This document shows positions 45,068 through 54,209 of a DNA stretch of 64,000 bases, one piece after another. A model generated the notes under the pieces. The model searched no databases. It was not told the origin of the DNA and worked only from the letters and a program-made list of their open reading frames with translations. A program made the translations under genes and the position numbers. The stretch lies in the NCBI GenBank assembly GCA_018780645.1, contig JADMJJ010000017.1, positions 148,248 to 212,247 of the forward strand, given 5' to 3'. Source of the DNA: Burkholderiaceae bacterium (GTDB taxonomy: Bacteria; Pseudomonadota; Gammaproteobacteria; Burkholderiales; Burkholderiaceae_C). The first letter of the stretch is position 1. Each line of letters starts with the position of its first letter.

Positions 45068-45490
45068 TCAGCACATGCCGAAACGGCGCGGCCTGATCAT
45101 GAAGCGCAGCAGCTGCTGCTGGTCGGCGTCGAGCGTATCGAAGAAGTCGGCAATCGCGGCAATCAGCGCCGGGCCGCCGTCGCGCAGAGTCTGCAGCCGG
45201 TCATCCCACAGGCTTTGCGCGGCCGTCCGGTCGAAGGTGGCCCCGCTCAGCAGATCGGCCAGCTCCTGGCGCGCCGAGCCGCCCTTCAGCGTCTCGCGCT
45301 GCTGCTGCAGCAACTCCAGCAGCTGGCGCAGTGCCAGCTGCTGCGCCGCGTTCAGGTCGAGACGACGGCTGGCCTTGGCCATCAGCCGGTCCATCACGAA
45401 GTCAACGTCCCAGGCTTTGGAGAAACCGTGGTGGGCATGGTGGTGGCCGTGATCATGGTGATGGCGGCCGAAACGGTGGAAGAACATCAT
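45068..45490 (-). CDS. Spy/CpxP-like LTxxQ protein with polyhistidine N-terminus, no signal peptide
   Basis: A 140-residue protein. Residues 1-21 contain 10 His (HRFGRHHHDHGHHHAHHG). The rest is helical with two LTxxQ-like motifs, LNAAQ at 46-50 and LDADQ at 120-124, which mark the Spy/CpxP superfamily of periplasmic chaperones and metal sensors. Unlike those, there is no signal peptide, so the protein appears cytoplasmic. An AGGA ribosome site precedes the double ATG; a second start at 45487 is possible. It is the first gene of the operon with the OmpR regulator and the kinase. A role as metal-binding modulator of the kinase is inference. Confidence 0.82.
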   Translation of the reverse strand: MMFFHRFGRHHHDHGHHHAHHGFSKAWDVDFVMDRLMAKASRRLDLNAAQQLALRQLLELLQQQRETLKGGSARQELADLLSGATFDRTAAQSLWDDRLQTLRDGGPALIAAIADFFDTLDADQQQLLRFMIRPRRFGMC

Positions 45491-45610
45491 GAGAATCCTA
45501 TTGGTGGGTGGAGGGCTCGATGATGGAAGCGAGCCGCCCGCGAAGCATCTCGCCGCGGTATCGCCGGGTTTCGTTTTGTTTCAGCACGGGCCGGCGGGCG
45601 GGCCCGCGAT

Positions 45611-45639
45611 TCGGGCAGGCAATTGGCACAACCTACAAT
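45611..45639 (+). promoter_or_regulatory. Possible promoter of valS
   Basis: A good -10 box TACAAT at 45634-45639 lies 68 bases before the valS ATG; the -35 region (TCGGGC at 17-base spacing) is poor. The rest of the 216-base gap between the His-rich operon and valS holds GC-rich sequence with no gene seen. Confidence 0.35.
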
Positions 45640-45706
45640 CGAGCCCAATCCCGTTTTGCCCTGAAGGCGCTCGTCCCGGCGCCGAAACACGCGACTGCCT
45701 CCTCCT

Positions 45707-48565
45707 ATGACCGAACTTGCCAAATCCTTCGAACCCGCCGCCCTGGAAGCCCATTGGGGCCCGCTGTGGGAGCAGCGCGGTCTGTACAAGCCGACCTTGG
45801 ACACGGCCAAGCCCTCGTTCTGCATCCAGCTGCCGCCGCCCAATGTGACGGGCACCTTGCACATGGGCCACGCGTTCAACCAGACCATCATGGACTCGCT
45901 GACGCGCTACCACCGGATGCTGGGCGACAACACCCTGTGGGTGCCGGGCACCGACCATGCGGGCATTGCCACGCAGATCGTCGTCGAGCGCCAGCTGCAG
46001 GACAAGGGTCCCGAGGGCCAGAAGAGCCGCCATGATCTGGGCCGCAAGAACTTCGTTGCCAAGGTCTGGGAGTGGAAGCAGGAGTCGGGCGACACCATCA
46101 CGCGCCAGATGCGCCGCATGGGCGACAGCGTCAGCTGGGAGCACGAATACTTCACGATGGACGAGAAGCTGTCCAAGACCGTGACCGAAACCTTTGTGCG
46201 CCTGTTCGACGAGGGCCTGATCTACCGCGGCAAGCGCCTGGTGAGCTGGGATCCTCAGCTGCAGTCGGCGGTGTCCGACCTGGAGGTGAGCAGCGAGGAG
46301 GAGGACGGCTTCCTGTGGCATATCCGCTATCCGCTGGTGGACGGCACGGGCGAGGTCGTGGTGGCCACCACCCGCCCCGAAACGATGCTGGGCGACGTGG
46401 CCGTGATGGTCCACCCCGAGGACGAGCGCTACACGGCGCTGATCGGCAAGCAGGTGCGCCTGCCGCTGTGCGACCGCGACATCCCGGTCATCGCCGACGA
46501 CTATGTGGACCGCGAGTTCGGCACCGGCGTGGTCAAGGTCACGCCCGCCCATGACGCCAACGACTATGCGGTGGGCCAGCGCCACCAATTGCCGATGATA
46601 GGCGTGCTGACCCTGCAGGCCACCATCAATGACAACGCGCCCGAGGCCTATCGCGGCCTGGACCGCTTTGTTGCGCGCAAGAAGGTGGTTGCCGACCTGG
46701 AGGCCCAGGGCTTTCTGGTCGAGGTGAAGAAGCACAAGCTGACCGTGCCGCGCTGCGAGCGCACCGGCCAGATCATCGAGCCCATGCTGACCGACCAGTG
46801 GTTCGTGGCCGTCAGCAAGCCGGGCGCCGACGGCAAGAGCATTGCCGAGAAGGCGATCGGCGTGGTGGCCAGCGGCGAGGTCAAGTTCGTGCCCGAGCAG
46901 TGGGTCAACACCTACAACCACTGGATGAACAATCTGCAGGACTGGTGCATCTCGCGCCAGCTGTGGTGGGGCCATCAGATCCCGGCCTGGTATGGCACCG
47001 GCGGTGAGCTGTTCGTGGCGCGCAACGAAGCCGAAGCCCAGGCCAAGGCCGCAGCGGCCGGCTACAGCGGTGAACTGAAGCGCGACGAGGACGTGCTGGA
47101 CACCTGGTACTCGTCGGCACTCGTGCCCTTCTCGACCATGGGCTGGCCCGAGCAGACCAAGGAGATGGACCTGTTCCTGCCCTCGTCGGTGCTGGTGACC
47201 GGCTACGACATCATCTTCTTCTGGGTCGCCCGGATGATCATGATGACCAAGCATTTCACCGGCAGGGTACCGTTCAAGCACGTCTACATCCACGGCCTGG
47301 TGCTTGATGCGCAGGGCAAGAAGATGAGCAAGAGCGAAGGCAATGTGTTGGACCCGGTGGACCTGATCGACGGCATCGAGCTGGCCCCGCTGCTGGACAA
47401 GCGCACCCAGGGTCTGCGCCGACCCGAGACCGCGCCCAAGGTGCGCAAGGCCACCGAGAAGGAATTCCCCGAGGGCATTCCGGGCTACGGTGCCGACGCG
47501 CTGCGCTTCACCTTTGCCGCCATGGCCACACTGGGCCGCAGCGTCAACTTCGACAGCAAGCGCTGCGAGGGCTATCGCAATTTCTGCAACAAGCTGTGGA
47601 ATGCCACCCGCTTCGTGCTGATGAATTGCGAGGGCAAAGACTGCGGGCTGCAGGAGCACAGCAAGGAGCAGTGCGCAACGGGCGCCGAGTTCCACGGCTA
47701 TCTGAGCTTCAGCCAGGCCGACCGCTGGATCAGCGGTGAACTGCAGCGCGTCGAGGCCGCCGTCGCCCAGGGCTTCGACGAATACCGGCTCGACAATGTG
47801 GCCAGCGCCATCTACCAGTTCGTCTGGGACGAGTATTGCGACTGGTACCTCGAAATCGCCAAGGTGCAGATCCAGAACGGCACGGAGGCCCAGCAACGCG
47901 CGACCCGCCGCACGCTGATACGCGTGCTCGAAACCACCTTGCGCCTGCTGCACCCGGTCACCCCCTTCATCACCGAGGAGCTGTGGCAGACGGTGGCCGT
48001 GGTCGCCGGCCGCAAGACCGCCGGCTCGGACGCCAGCATCGTCACCGCGCCCTACCCCAAGGCTCAGCTGGAAAAGATCGATGCCCAGGCCGATGCCTGG
48101 GTGGCGCGCCTGAAGGCCATGGTCGGCAGCTGCCGCAGCCTGCGCAGCGAGATGAGCCTCTCACCGGCCGAGCGGGTGCCGCTGTACACCGCCGGCGACG
48201 CCACCTTCATCGCGCAGGCCGCCCCGCTGCTGAAGGCGCTGGCCAAGCTCAGCGAAGTGCAGCAGTTCGGCGATGACGCCAGCTTCGCCGCCGCCACCGG
48301 CCACTCGCCGGTGATCATGGAAGGTGAGGCCCGCCTGGCCCTGCACGTGCAGATCGACATCCCGGCCGAGCTGGCCCGCCTGGGCAAGGAGATCACCCGG
48401 CTGGAGGGCGAGATCGTCAAGGCCACGGCCAAGCTGGGCAACGAGAGCTTTGTGGCCCGCGCGCCGGCGGCCGTGGTCGAGCAGGAGCGCGCCCGTGTGG
48501 CCGAGTTCACCAACACCGTGGCTAGGCTGAAGGATCAGGCAGCTCGTTTGGAAACGTCGCCCTGA
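45707..48565 (+). CDS. valS: Valyl-tRNA synthetase
   Basis: A 952-residue class Ia synthetase that charges tRNA-Val. The HIGH motif appears as H52MGH55 in [11 protein letters not shown] and the KMSKS motif as K539MSKS543. The editing (CP1) domain has [10 protein letters not shown] and [12 protein letters not shown], and a C-terminal coiled coil ends the protein. Length and domain order are normal. The last 44 bases overlap the convergent 2-hydroxyacid dehydrogenase-like gene. An open frame of 790 codons on the opposite strand is a GC-rich shadow. Confidence 0.98.
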   Translation: MTELAKSFEPAALEAHWGPLWEQRGLYKPTLDTAKPSFCIQLPPPNVTGTLHMGHAFNQTIMDSLTRYHRMLGDNTLWVPGTDHAGIATQIVVERQLQDKGPEGQKSRHDLGRKNFVAKVWEWKQESGDTITRQMRRMGDSVSWEHEYFTMDEKLSKTVTETFVRLFDEGLIYRGKRLVSWDPQLQSAVSDLEVSSEEEDGFLWHIRYPLVDGTGEVVVATTRPETMLGDVAVMVHPEDERYTALIGKQVRLPLCDRDIPVIADDYVDREFGTGVVKVTPAHDANDYAVGQRHQLPMIGVLTLQATINDNAPEAYRGLDRFVARKKVVADLEAQGFLVEVKKHKLTVPRCERTGQIIEPMLTDQWFVAVSKPGADGKSIAEKAIGVVASGEVKFVPEQWVNTYNHWMNNLQDWCISRQLWWGHQIPAWYGTGGELFVARNEAEAQAKAAAAGYSGELKRDEDVLDTWYSSALVPFSTMGWPEQTKEMDLFLPSSVLVTGYDIIFFWVARMIMMTKHFTGRVPFKHVYIHGLVLDAQGKKMSKSEGNVLDPVDLIDGIELAPLLDKRTQGLRRPETAPKVRKATEKEFPEGIPGYGADALRFTFAAMATLGRSVNFDSKRCEGYRNFCNKLWNATRFVLMNCEGKDCGLQEHSKEQCATGAEFHGYLSFSQADRWISGELQRVEAAVAQGFDEYRLDNVASAIYQFVWDEYCDWYLEIAKVQIQNGTEAQQRATRRTLIRVLETTLRLLHPVTPFITEELWQTVAVVAGRKTAGSDASIVTAPYPKAQLEKIDAQADAWVARLKAMVGSCRSLRSEMSLSPAERVPLYTAGDATFIAQAAPLLKALAKLSEVQQFGDDASFAAATGHSPVIMEGEARLALHVQIDIPAELARLGKEITRLEGEIVKATAKLGNESFVARAPAAVVEQERARVAEFTNTVARLKDQAARLETSP

Positions 48566-49484
48566 AGTCCTCGCTGGGCTCGGCCGGCGTGTTGAGCAGG
48601 TCGTCGATGCGCCGCGCCACCGCCCAGGCGGCGCGGGTGCGCGCCTCACGGGTGGTGCTGGCCACGCGGGGGGTGATCTGCAGCGAGCTCACCCCGTAGA
48701 GCGCCCGGCCCGGGTCCAGCAGGCCGGGCTCCAGGCTGTCCAGCCACGCGGCGGCCATGCGGCCGCTGTTCAGCGCCTGGGCCAGGGCAATGTCATCGAA
48801 CAGCGCCGAGTGCGAGATGCTGACCAGCACCTGGCTGGGCCTGCAAAAGCTCAGCACCCTGTCCCCCATCAATCCCCGATAGCGCAGAAAGTAGGCCAGC
48901 TGCACGCTGACGCCATCGGCCTGCTCCATCAAGGCCCGAAGCGGCAGCGGTGCAATGCCCCAGCGAGCCCACAGCGGATCGCTGATGTGCAGGGCCGGGT
49001 CATAGCCAACCACCTGGGTGCCGAACACCGGCAGCAACTGGGCCAGCAGCCGCGCCGCCGGCGTCATGCCGACCAGTCCTATGGTGGCGCAGCCCAGTTC
49101 GCGGCCGACCATCAAACCATCCGAGCCGACCACGGGTACCCGTCGCAGCATCGCCAGCAGCGCGCCGACCACGAACTCGGCCTCGGCGGCAGCGGAGGCC
49201 GAAGTGCTGCGCACCACCTGCACATGGGCCAGCTCGCAGGCCTTGGTGTCGATGTTCTCGATGCCGGCGCTCATGCGGCCCAGCACGCGCAGCCGCGGGG
49301 CGGCGCGCAGCAGGGCGGCATCCACCGCCACCGAAGCGGGCAGTATCAGTGCACGAGCGTGGTGCAGTGCCTCGCGCAGCGCCTGGGGCTGGCGCACCAG
49401 TTCCGGGGCGTACTGAACCGCATGGCGGTCTGCAAGCCATTGCATGACCTCCACTTCCATCGGTTCTACGATCAGCACGCTCAT
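48522..49484 (-). CDS. Degenerate D-2-hydroxyacid dehydrogenase-like protein
   Basis: A 320-residue protein with the two-domain fold of D-3-phosphoglycerate and related dehydrogenases, but with changed active-site residues. The family Arg (usual context NxARG) is replaced in [11 protein letters not shown], and the catalytic His of TPHxxG is Arg in QITPRVAST. The Glu of the D-x-x-EP segment (LDSLEP) is kept. The nucleotide motif reads GLVGMTPAA instead of GxGxxG, although the Asp after the second strand (VGYDP) remains. It may bind a nucleotide without normal dehydrogenase activity, or use other chemistry. Convergent with valS (44-base overlap), divergent from galU. Confidence 0.8.
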   Translation of the reverse strand: MSVLIVEPMEVEVMQWLADRHAVQYAPELVRQPQALREALHHARALILPASVAVDAALLRAAPRLRVLGRMSAGIENIDTKACELAHVQVVRSTSASAAAEAEFVVGALLAMLRRVPVVGSDGLMVGRELGCATIGLVGMTPAARLLAQLLPVFGTQVVGYDPALHISDPLWARWGIAPLPLRALMEQADGVSVQLAYFLRYRGLMGDRVLSFCRPSQVLVSISHSALFDDIALAQALNSGRMAAAWLDSLEPGLLDPGRALYGVSSLQITPRVASTTREARTRAAWAVARRIDDLLNTPAEPSEDFRATFPNELPDPSA

Positions 49485-49504
49485 GGCGGGTATTTTTCGT
49501 TCAT

Positions 49505-49533
49505 TTGAACAGTCACAGCGCCATGCAACAATG
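49505..49533 (+). promoter_or_regulatory. Possible galU promoter
   Basis: TTGAAC and ACAATG are separated by 17 bases, 30 bases before the galU ATG. Visual prediction only. Confidence 0.4.
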
Positions 49534-49562
49534 CGCCCATACCCTCAGGAGAGCCCACCGAC

Positions 49563-50429
49563 ATGATCGTGACCAAAGCCATTTTTCCTGTTGCCGGACT
49601 TGGCACCCGCTTCCTGCCTGCAACCAAGGCTCAGCCCAAGGAGATGCTGCCGGTGGTGGACAAACCCTTGATCCAGTACGCGGTCGAGGAGGCCTATGCG
49701 GCCGGCATCCGCGAAATGATTTTCGTCACCGGCCGTCACAAGCGACCGATTGAAGACCACTTTGACACGACCTTCGAGCTGGAGCTAGCCCTCGAACAGG
49801 CGGGTAAGGAGGCGCTGCTGGAAGTGGTGCGCGGCGTCAAGCCCGATGACATGGAGTGCGTCTATGTGCGCCAGCCCCGCGCGCTGGGCCTGGGCCACGC
49901 GGTGCTCTGCGCCGAACGCCTGGTCGGCAAGGAGCCCTTTGCCGTGCTGCTGGCCGACGACCTGATGGTCGGCAACCCGCCGGTACTCAAGCAGATGGTC
50001 GAGCAGTTCGCGGAATGGCGGGTGTCGATACTGGCAGTGCAGGAGGTTCCGGCCGAGCACACGCGCCGCTATGGCATCGTCGCCGGCACGCCGATCAACG
50101 AGCGATTGATGGACGTCAGCCGTATTGTCGAGAAGCCCGATCCCGCCGTGGCCCCATCGCGCCTGGGCGTGGCCGGCCGCTACATCCTGACGCCAGGGGT
50201 TTTCCATGAAATCGCCAACCAGCCGCGCGGCGTCGGCGGCGAGATCCAGCTGACCGACGGCATTGCCGGCCTGCTGCGCCGCGAAAAGGTGTTTGCCTAC
50301 AGCTACGAGGGCAAGCGCTATGACTGCGGCAGCAAGGAAGGCTTTCTGGAAGCCAATGTTGAGCTCGCCCTGGCCCACCCGGAGCTGGGCGCGGGTTTTC
50401 GTGAGTATCTGCGGGGTGTGGAAATCTAG
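49563..50429 (+). CDS. galU: UTP-glucose-1-phosphate uridylyltransferase
   Basis: A 288-residue GalU that makes UDP-glucose from UTP and glucose-1-phosphate, feeding LPS, exopolysaccharide and trehalose or glycogen pathways. The nucleotide-binding signature [23 protein letters not shown] is present with small changes (starts [11 protein letters not shown]), then [13 protein letters not shown], and the sugar-binding end [21 protein letters not shown]. Length is normal. A very strong terminator follows at 50446-50476. No polysaccharide cluster is adjacent. Confidence 0.97.
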   Translation: MIVTKAIFPVAGLGTRFLPATKAQPKEMLPVVDKPLIQYAVEEAYAAGIREMIFVTGRHKRPIEDHFDTTFELELALEQAGKEALLEVVRGVKPDDMECVYVRQPRALGLGHAVLCAERLVGKEPFAVLLADDLMVGNPPVLKQMVEQFAEWRVSILAVQEVPAEHTRRYGIVAGTPINERLMDVSRIVEKPDPAVAPSRLGVAGRYILTPGVFHEIANQPRGVGGEIQLTDGIAGLLRREKVFAYSYEGKRYDCGSKEGFLEANVELALAHPELGAGFREYLRGVEI

Positions 50430-50445
50430 GAATTCAAAGCCCAGC

Positions 50446-50476
50446 AAAAAGGCCGTGCACTGCACGGCCTTTTTTG
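50446..50476. terminator. Bidirectional Rho-independent terminator after galU
   Basis: AAAAA, then a near-perfect palindrome GGCCGTGCACTGCACGGCC, then TTTTTT. It serves galU and the convergent tusA gene. Confidence 0.92.
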
Positions 50477-50490
50477 TCGTTCAGCGCGCT

Positions 50491-50718
50491 TCAGCGGCGC
50501 CGCAGCACATGGATGAACTCGTCGGCCTGGGCCTTCTGCTCAACCAGCTCATTGCCGGTCTGGCGGGCAAAGGCCTGGAAGTCGCGCATCGAGCCGGGGT
50601 CGGTGGCCACCACCTTTAGCAGCTGGCCCGACTCCATCTCGGCCAGGGCCTTCTTGGCCTTTAGGATGGGCAGCGGGCAGTTCAGTCCGCGGGTGTCGAG
50701 TTCTTTGTTGGCGTCCAT
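50491..50718 (-). CDS. tusA: TusA family sulfurtransferase
   Basis: A 75-residue sulfur carrier with the family motif DTRGLNCPLPILKAKKAL; the Cys in NCPLP carries persulfide sulfur. TusA passes sulfur to tRNA thiolation, molybdenum cofactor and other pathways. The fold and length are normal. It lies 27 bases downstream of the Nudix gene and in the same direction as cysM, so the three may be one sulfur-related operon ending at the terminator at 50446-50476. Confidence 0.93.
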   Translation of the reverse strand: MDANKELDTRGLNCPLPILKAKKALAEMESGQLLKVVATDPGSMRDFQAFARQTGNELVEQKAQADEFIHVLRRR

Positions 50719-50745
50719 GGGGGTCTCGGGTAGCTTGGGTCGATT

Positions 50746-51279
50746 CTAAAGCTTGGCCAGTTCGCGCCACTGCGGCTCGTGCCCCAGCGAGGTCACCCAC
50801 TTGGCCAGTGCCAGCCCGGTGCTGCTGGGCCAGCACAGCACCTTGTCCGGCGTGAACAGCTTGTACTCGGCCAGTTCGGGTGACAGTGCGATCTCGCCGG
50901 TGGCCTCGACGTGGTAAGCAATGATGACCTGGTTCATGCGCTGGAAGTCATAGACGCCGATCAGCGTGATCGCGCCTGCATCCAGCGACGTCTCTTCCTT
51001 GACCTCGCGGGCAATGCCCTGCTCGGGCGTCTCGCCGGCCTCCATGAAACCGGTGATGAGCGCGAAGTTGCGGCCCGGCCAGGCGGCGTTGCGCGCCAGC
51101 AAGACCTGGCCCTCACGGTCCATGCACTGGACGATGGCGGCCAGCACCGGCGTCGGGTTGTTCCAGTGGGTGAAGTCGCAGGCGGTGCAGCGCAGCCGCT
51201 CGGTGGGCCCGCCGTCTTCATCCAGCGTGATCAGCGCCAGCTCGGTGGCGCACTGCGGGCAGAACCGAAAGGGGCTCAT
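50746..51279 (-). CDS. Nudix hydrolase with N-terminal zinc ribbon
   Basis: A 177-residue protein. A zinc ribbon lies at residues 7-35 (FCPQCATEL and LRCTACDF), as in NudC/NADH pyrophosphatases, followed by a Nudix domain with GFMEAGETPEQGIAREVKEET (Nudix box GX5EX7REVxEE). It hydrolyses a nucleoside diphosphate linked to another moiety; the substrate (NADH, ADP-ribose or other) is not fixed. Its ATG overlaps the cysM stop (ATGA), so the two are coupled. Shorter than NudC itself (about 260 residues), so not annotated as nudC. Confidence 0.92.
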   Translation of the reverse strand: MSPFRFCPQCATELALITLDEDGGPTERLRCTACDFTHWNNPTPVLAAIVQCMDREGQVLLARNAAWPGRNFALITGFMEAGETPEQGIAREVKEETSLDAGAITLIGVYDFQRMNQVIIAYHVEATGEIALSPELAEYKLFTPDKVLCWPSSTGLALAKWVTSLGHEPQWRELAKL

Positions 51280-52187
51280 GCGGGGAACACGCCGGTCGAG
51301 AGATAGCGATCACCGCGGTCGCAGACCACGAACAGGATGGTCGCGTTCTCGACGTGACGCGCAATCTGCAGCGCCACCCAGCAGGCGCCTGCGGCCGAGA
51401 TGCCACCGAACAGGCCTTCCTCGCGGGCCAGGCGGCGCGCCATGTCCTCGGCATCTGTCTGGCTGACGTAGACCATTTCATCGACCGCCGATGGCTTGTA
51501 GATCTTGGGCAGATAGGCCTCGGGCCATTTGCGTATGCCGGGGATGCGCGAGCCTTCCATCGGCTGCGCACCGATGATGCGCACCCCGGGGTTCTGCTCC
51601 TTCAAGTATTGCGAGGTGCCGGTGATGGTGCCGGTGGTGCCCATGGCACTGACGAAGTGGGTGATGCGGCCACCGGTGTCGCGCCAGATCTCCGGGCCGG
51701 TGGTCTCGTAGTGGATGCGTGGGTTGTCGCCATTGGCGAACTGGTCCAGCACCCGGCCCTTGCCGTCGTTCTGCATCTTCTCGGCCAGGTCGCGGGCGTA
51801 CTCCATGCCGCCCGAGCGTGGCGTCAGTATCAGCTCGGCGCCGAAGGCCTTCATCGTCTGGGCCCGCTCGATCGACAGGTCCTCCGGCATGATCAGCACC
51901 ATGCGGTAGCCACGGATCGCGGCGGCCATGGCCAGGGCGATGCCGGTGTTGCCCGAGGTCGCCTCGATCAGGGTGTCACCCGGCTTGATGTCGCCACGCT
52001 CCTCGGCGCGGCGGATCATGCTGATGGCGGGCCTGTCCTTGACCGAACCGGCGGGGTTGTTGCCCTCCAGCTTGGCCAGAATCACATTGCCACGGCGGGC
52101 ATTGTCGGCCCCGGGCGTGCGCATCAGTTGCACCAGCGGCGTATTGCCGATCACATCCTCGAGCGTGAGGTACTTTGTAGCGGTCAT
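51276..52187 (-). CDS. cysM: Cysteine synthase B (O-acetylserine sulfhydrylase)
   Basis: A 303-residue PLP enzyme that makes cysteine, or S-sulfocysteine from thiosulfate, using O-acetylserine. The PLP lysine is in NNPAGSVKDRPA, the phosphate loop in EATSGNTGIALA and the substrate loop in GTTGTITGTSQYLKE. CysM is told from CysK by its C-terminal features (QPMEGSRIPGIRKWP); this fits CysM. A good ribosome site CAGGAG precedes the ATG. First gene of cysM-Nudix-tusA. Divergent from the tRNA-Leu gene. Confidence 0.95.
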   Translation of the reverse strand: MTATKYLTLEDVIGNTPLVQLMRTPGADNARRGNVILAKLEGNNPAGSVKDRPAISMIRRAEERGDIKPGDTLIEATSGNTGIALAMAAAIRGYRMVLIMPEDLSIERAQTMKAFGAELILTPRSGGMEYARDLAEKMQNDGKGRVLDQFANGDNPRIHYETTGPEIWRDTGGRITHFVSAMGTTGTITGTSQYLKEQNPGVRIIGAQPMEGSRIPGIRKWPEAYLPKIYKPSAVDEMVYVSQTDAEDMARRLAREEGLFGGISAAGACWVALQIARHVENATILFVVCDRGDRYLSTGVFPA

Positions 52188-52317
52188 GCGGGTCTCCTGA
52201 TCACATTGTCGCAGCCTCGCTGGCGCCTTGCGTTAGGCCCTTGGCAAGGCGCGGCCGGTGCAGGGCTTTTTGCATGGCATAATCCGCGGCTCACGTAGCG
52301 CACTGCTTCGCGCCCTG

Positions 52318-52402
52318 GCCCGGGTGGCGAAATCGGTAGACGCAGGGGACTCAAAATCCCCCGCCGCAAGGTGTGCCGGTTCGAGTCCGGCCCCGGGCAC
52401 CA
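52318..52402 (+). tRNA. tRNA-Leu (anticodon CAA)
   Basis: An 85-base class II tRNA. The acceptor stem GCCCGGG (52318) pairs with CCCGGGC (52392-52398), then ACCA with an encoded CCA. The anticodon stem GGGGA/TCCCC surrounds the loop CTCAAAA, anticodon CAA, reading UUG. The long variable arm contains CCGCCGCAAGGTGTG, and the T loop is GGTTCGAGTCC. A possible -10 box CATAAT is at 52278-52283. Confidence 0.97.
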
Positions 52403-52527
52403 GACAGCGCGATGCAAGCCTGCTGCTGCGTGACCGGGCCGACGAGTTCTCGTCGCCATCAATTCACCGCATACACTCAGCGTTCGCTGCTCGGTGGCCC
52501 GAAGCGGCCCCAACCGAGTCGAGATCC

Positions 52528-53118
52528 ATGCCCCATTTGCCCCCTGTGACCAAGGCCTTGATGCTGATCTGCGTCGGCCTGTTCTGCCTGTTCAAGCTGC
52601 TGCCCTTCGGTTTCGCCGGCTGGTTCGAGCTGTGGCCGCTGATGACCGGCAACTTCTTCCCCTGGCAGCTGTTCACCTATGCCTTCCTCCATGGCGACAC
52701 CTGGCACCTGTTCTTCAATATGCTGGGTCTGTGGATGTTCGGCTCGGAGCTGGAGCGGCTGTGGGGCCAGAAGCGCTATCTGCAGATGCTGGGCGCCAGC
52801 ATCCTGTCGGCGGCCCTGGTCCAGTTGGTGTTCACCTTCCTGATCGGCTCGGGCGCACCGACCGTGGGCGCCTCGGGCGCGCTGTTCGGCCTGCTGCTGT
52901 CCTTTGGCATGCTGTTCCCGGACCGCATCATCATGCCGCTGTTCCCGCCGATTCCGATGAAGGCCAAATACTTTGTGGCCATCTTCGGCGGACTGGAGCT
53001 GCTGATGGGCATCTTCGGCAGCACCGGCATTGCCCACTTCGCGCATCTGGGCGGCATGCTGGGCGCCTATCTGCTGATTCGCTACTGGCGCAGCGGTGGG
53101 CGCACGCGCCGGCGCTGA
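52528..53118 (+). CDS. Rhomboid family intramembrane serine protease
   Basis: A 196-residue membrane protease with six predicted membrane segments. The oxyanion/loop motif HGDTWHLFFNMLGLWMFG has His and Asn in place, the nucleophile is S116 in GASGALFG, and the catalytic His is H173 in FAHLGGMLGAY. A WR-like loop motif (ELWPLMTG) lies near the N-terminus. The longer frame from 52258 runs through the tRNA and is rejected; ATG at 52528 is used. Substrates are unknown. Convergent with the epimerase gene, 7 bases apart. Confidence 0.93.
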   Translation: MPHLPPVTKALMLICVGLFCLFKLLPFGFAGWFELWPLMTGNFFPWQLFTYAFLHGDTWHLFFNMLGLWMFGSELERLWGQKRYLQMLGASILSAALVQLVFTFLIGSGAPTVGASGALFGLLLSFGMLFPDRIIMPLFPPIPMKAKYFVAIFGGLELLMGIFGSTGIAHFAHLGGMLGAYLLIRYWRSGGRTRRR

Positions 53119-53125
53119 ATCCTCT

Positions 53126-54028
53126 TCAGGCCAGCAGCCCCTGCTCGGCCAGCGGATAGCGCAGCTTCAGTCGCAGCTCGCGCTTCAGGCGTCCGTTCAT
53201 CAATCGCCGTGATTCGCCCATGAAGCTCAGCTGCATCGGCGACATCAGCTGCTGCGCCTCGGCCCGGCTGATGCGCGGTGGCCGTGGCAACCCGCACAGA
53301 TCGGCGGCCAGATCGAAATAGTCGCCCATCAGCAGCTGGCCGTCATCGCAGACATGGACGACCCGCTGCGGCAGGCCCCGGGTCAGCGCCGCCACACAGG
53401 CCCGCGCCAGGTCATCGGCATGGATGTGATTGGTATAGACATCGTCCTCGCGCCGCAGCACCGGCGCACCGCGCCGCAGGCGCTCGCGCGGGTGGCCACC
53501 CGCGCGGTCACCGGCATAGATGCCGGGGATGCGAAGCAGGCTGACCCTGACATCAAACTGCGCGCCATACCAGCGCAGCCGCGCCTCGGCATCGACGCGG
53601 CGCTTGGCCCTCGCCGTGGCCGGCGCCACCGTGCGCGTCTCGTCGAACTGGGCGCCATTGCAATTGCCATAGACCCCGGTCGTGCTGGCATAGACCAGGC
53701 GCCGCACGCGGCCCTTGCGCGCCAGCGCACGCAGCAGGGCCAGCGTGCGCAGGTCCTGATCGCCCTCGCCCTGGGGCGGGGCCAGGTGCAGCACATGATC
53801 GGCCAGACCGGCCAGGCGGCCCAGGCTGCGCGCATCGTCCAGGTTGCCCAGCAAGGGCACCGCACCGGCGCTGCGCAGCTCGTTCACGCGCGAGGCATTC
53901 GAGGTCAGCGCCAGCACCTTCCAACGGCCGGCCAGCAGCTTCAGCACGCGCAGGCCCACATCGCCGCAGCCAATGATCAACAGGGTCGGCCGCTTGAAGC
54001 GGGTGGTGTGTGGGGATATGCGTGACAT
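53126..54028 (-). CDS. NAD(P)-dependent epimerase/SDR (YeeZ-like)
   Basis: A 300-residue extended SDR. The Rossmann motif is LLIIGCGDVGLRVLKLL (GxGxxG-like), then VYASTTGVYG and NHIHADDLARACVAAL typical of atypical SDRs of the YeeZ group. The catalytic Tyr/Lys pair of typical SDRs is not obvious, as is common in this group. Substrate unknown. The ATG at 54028 is preferred; the open frame extends to 54133 through the family 2 repeat, where it would encode a proline-rich leader. Convergent with rhomboid. Confidence 0.85.
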   Translation of the reverse strand: MSRISPHTTRFKRPTLLIIGCGDVGLRVLKLLAGRWKVLALTSNASRVNELRSAGAVPLLGNLDDARSLGRLAGLADHVLHLAPPQGEGDQDLRTLALLRALARKGRVRRLVYASTTGVYGNCNGAQFDETRTVAPATARAKRRVDAEARLRWYGAQFDVRVSLLRIPGIYAGDRAGGHPRERLRRGAPVLRREDDVYTNHIHADDLARACVAALTRGLPQRVVHVCDDGQLLMGDYFDLAADLCGLPRPPRISRAEAQQLMSPMQLSFMGESRRLMNGRLKRELRLKLRYPLAEQGLLA

Positions 54029-54055
54029 CGACAAGCAAGGGCTCAAGAAAACGCT

Positions 54056-54125
54056 GGGCCGCCCCAAGTTTTCTTGCTCCCCCTCGGGGGGGCGGACGCC
54101 GCGAGGCGGCGGCCTTGGGGGCGGG
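54056..54125. repeat. Dispersed palindromic repeat, family 2, copy 2
   Basis: Shares GGGCCGCCCCAAG, a CTTG block, a C-run/G-run palindrome and GGCGGACG with the reverse complement of 16008-16073, and ends with CCTTGGGGGCGGG. It lies between the divergent epimerase and flavoreductase genes. Confidence 0.8.
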
Positions 54126-54151
54126 TCATGCAAAATAGCGCCTCAGTTTAC

Positions 54152-54179
54152 GGCCCCGTGCTTGCGCGAGCACGGGGCC
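54152..54179 (+). other. Hairpin in the leader of the flavoreductase gene
   Basis: A perfect 10-bp stem (GGCCCCGTGC/GCACGGGGCC) with an 8-base loop, followed by TTGTCTTCTCTC, lies 30 bases before the ATG at 54210. It could be an attenuator-like terminator or a terminator of upstream transcription. Confidence 0.5.
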
Positions 54180-54209
54180 TTGTCTTCTCTCGCGCACCTG
54201 ATAGCCACC

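Noticed and set aside
52318..52402. tRNA-Leu as an integration site for a mobile element
   Set aside because: No integrase and no repeated tRNA end seen downstream; the next genes are ordinary chromosomal genes.
54029..54133. Proline-rich N-terminal extension of the epimerase
   Set aside because: Encoded by the family 2 repeat; the normal Rossmann start follows the ATG at 54028.
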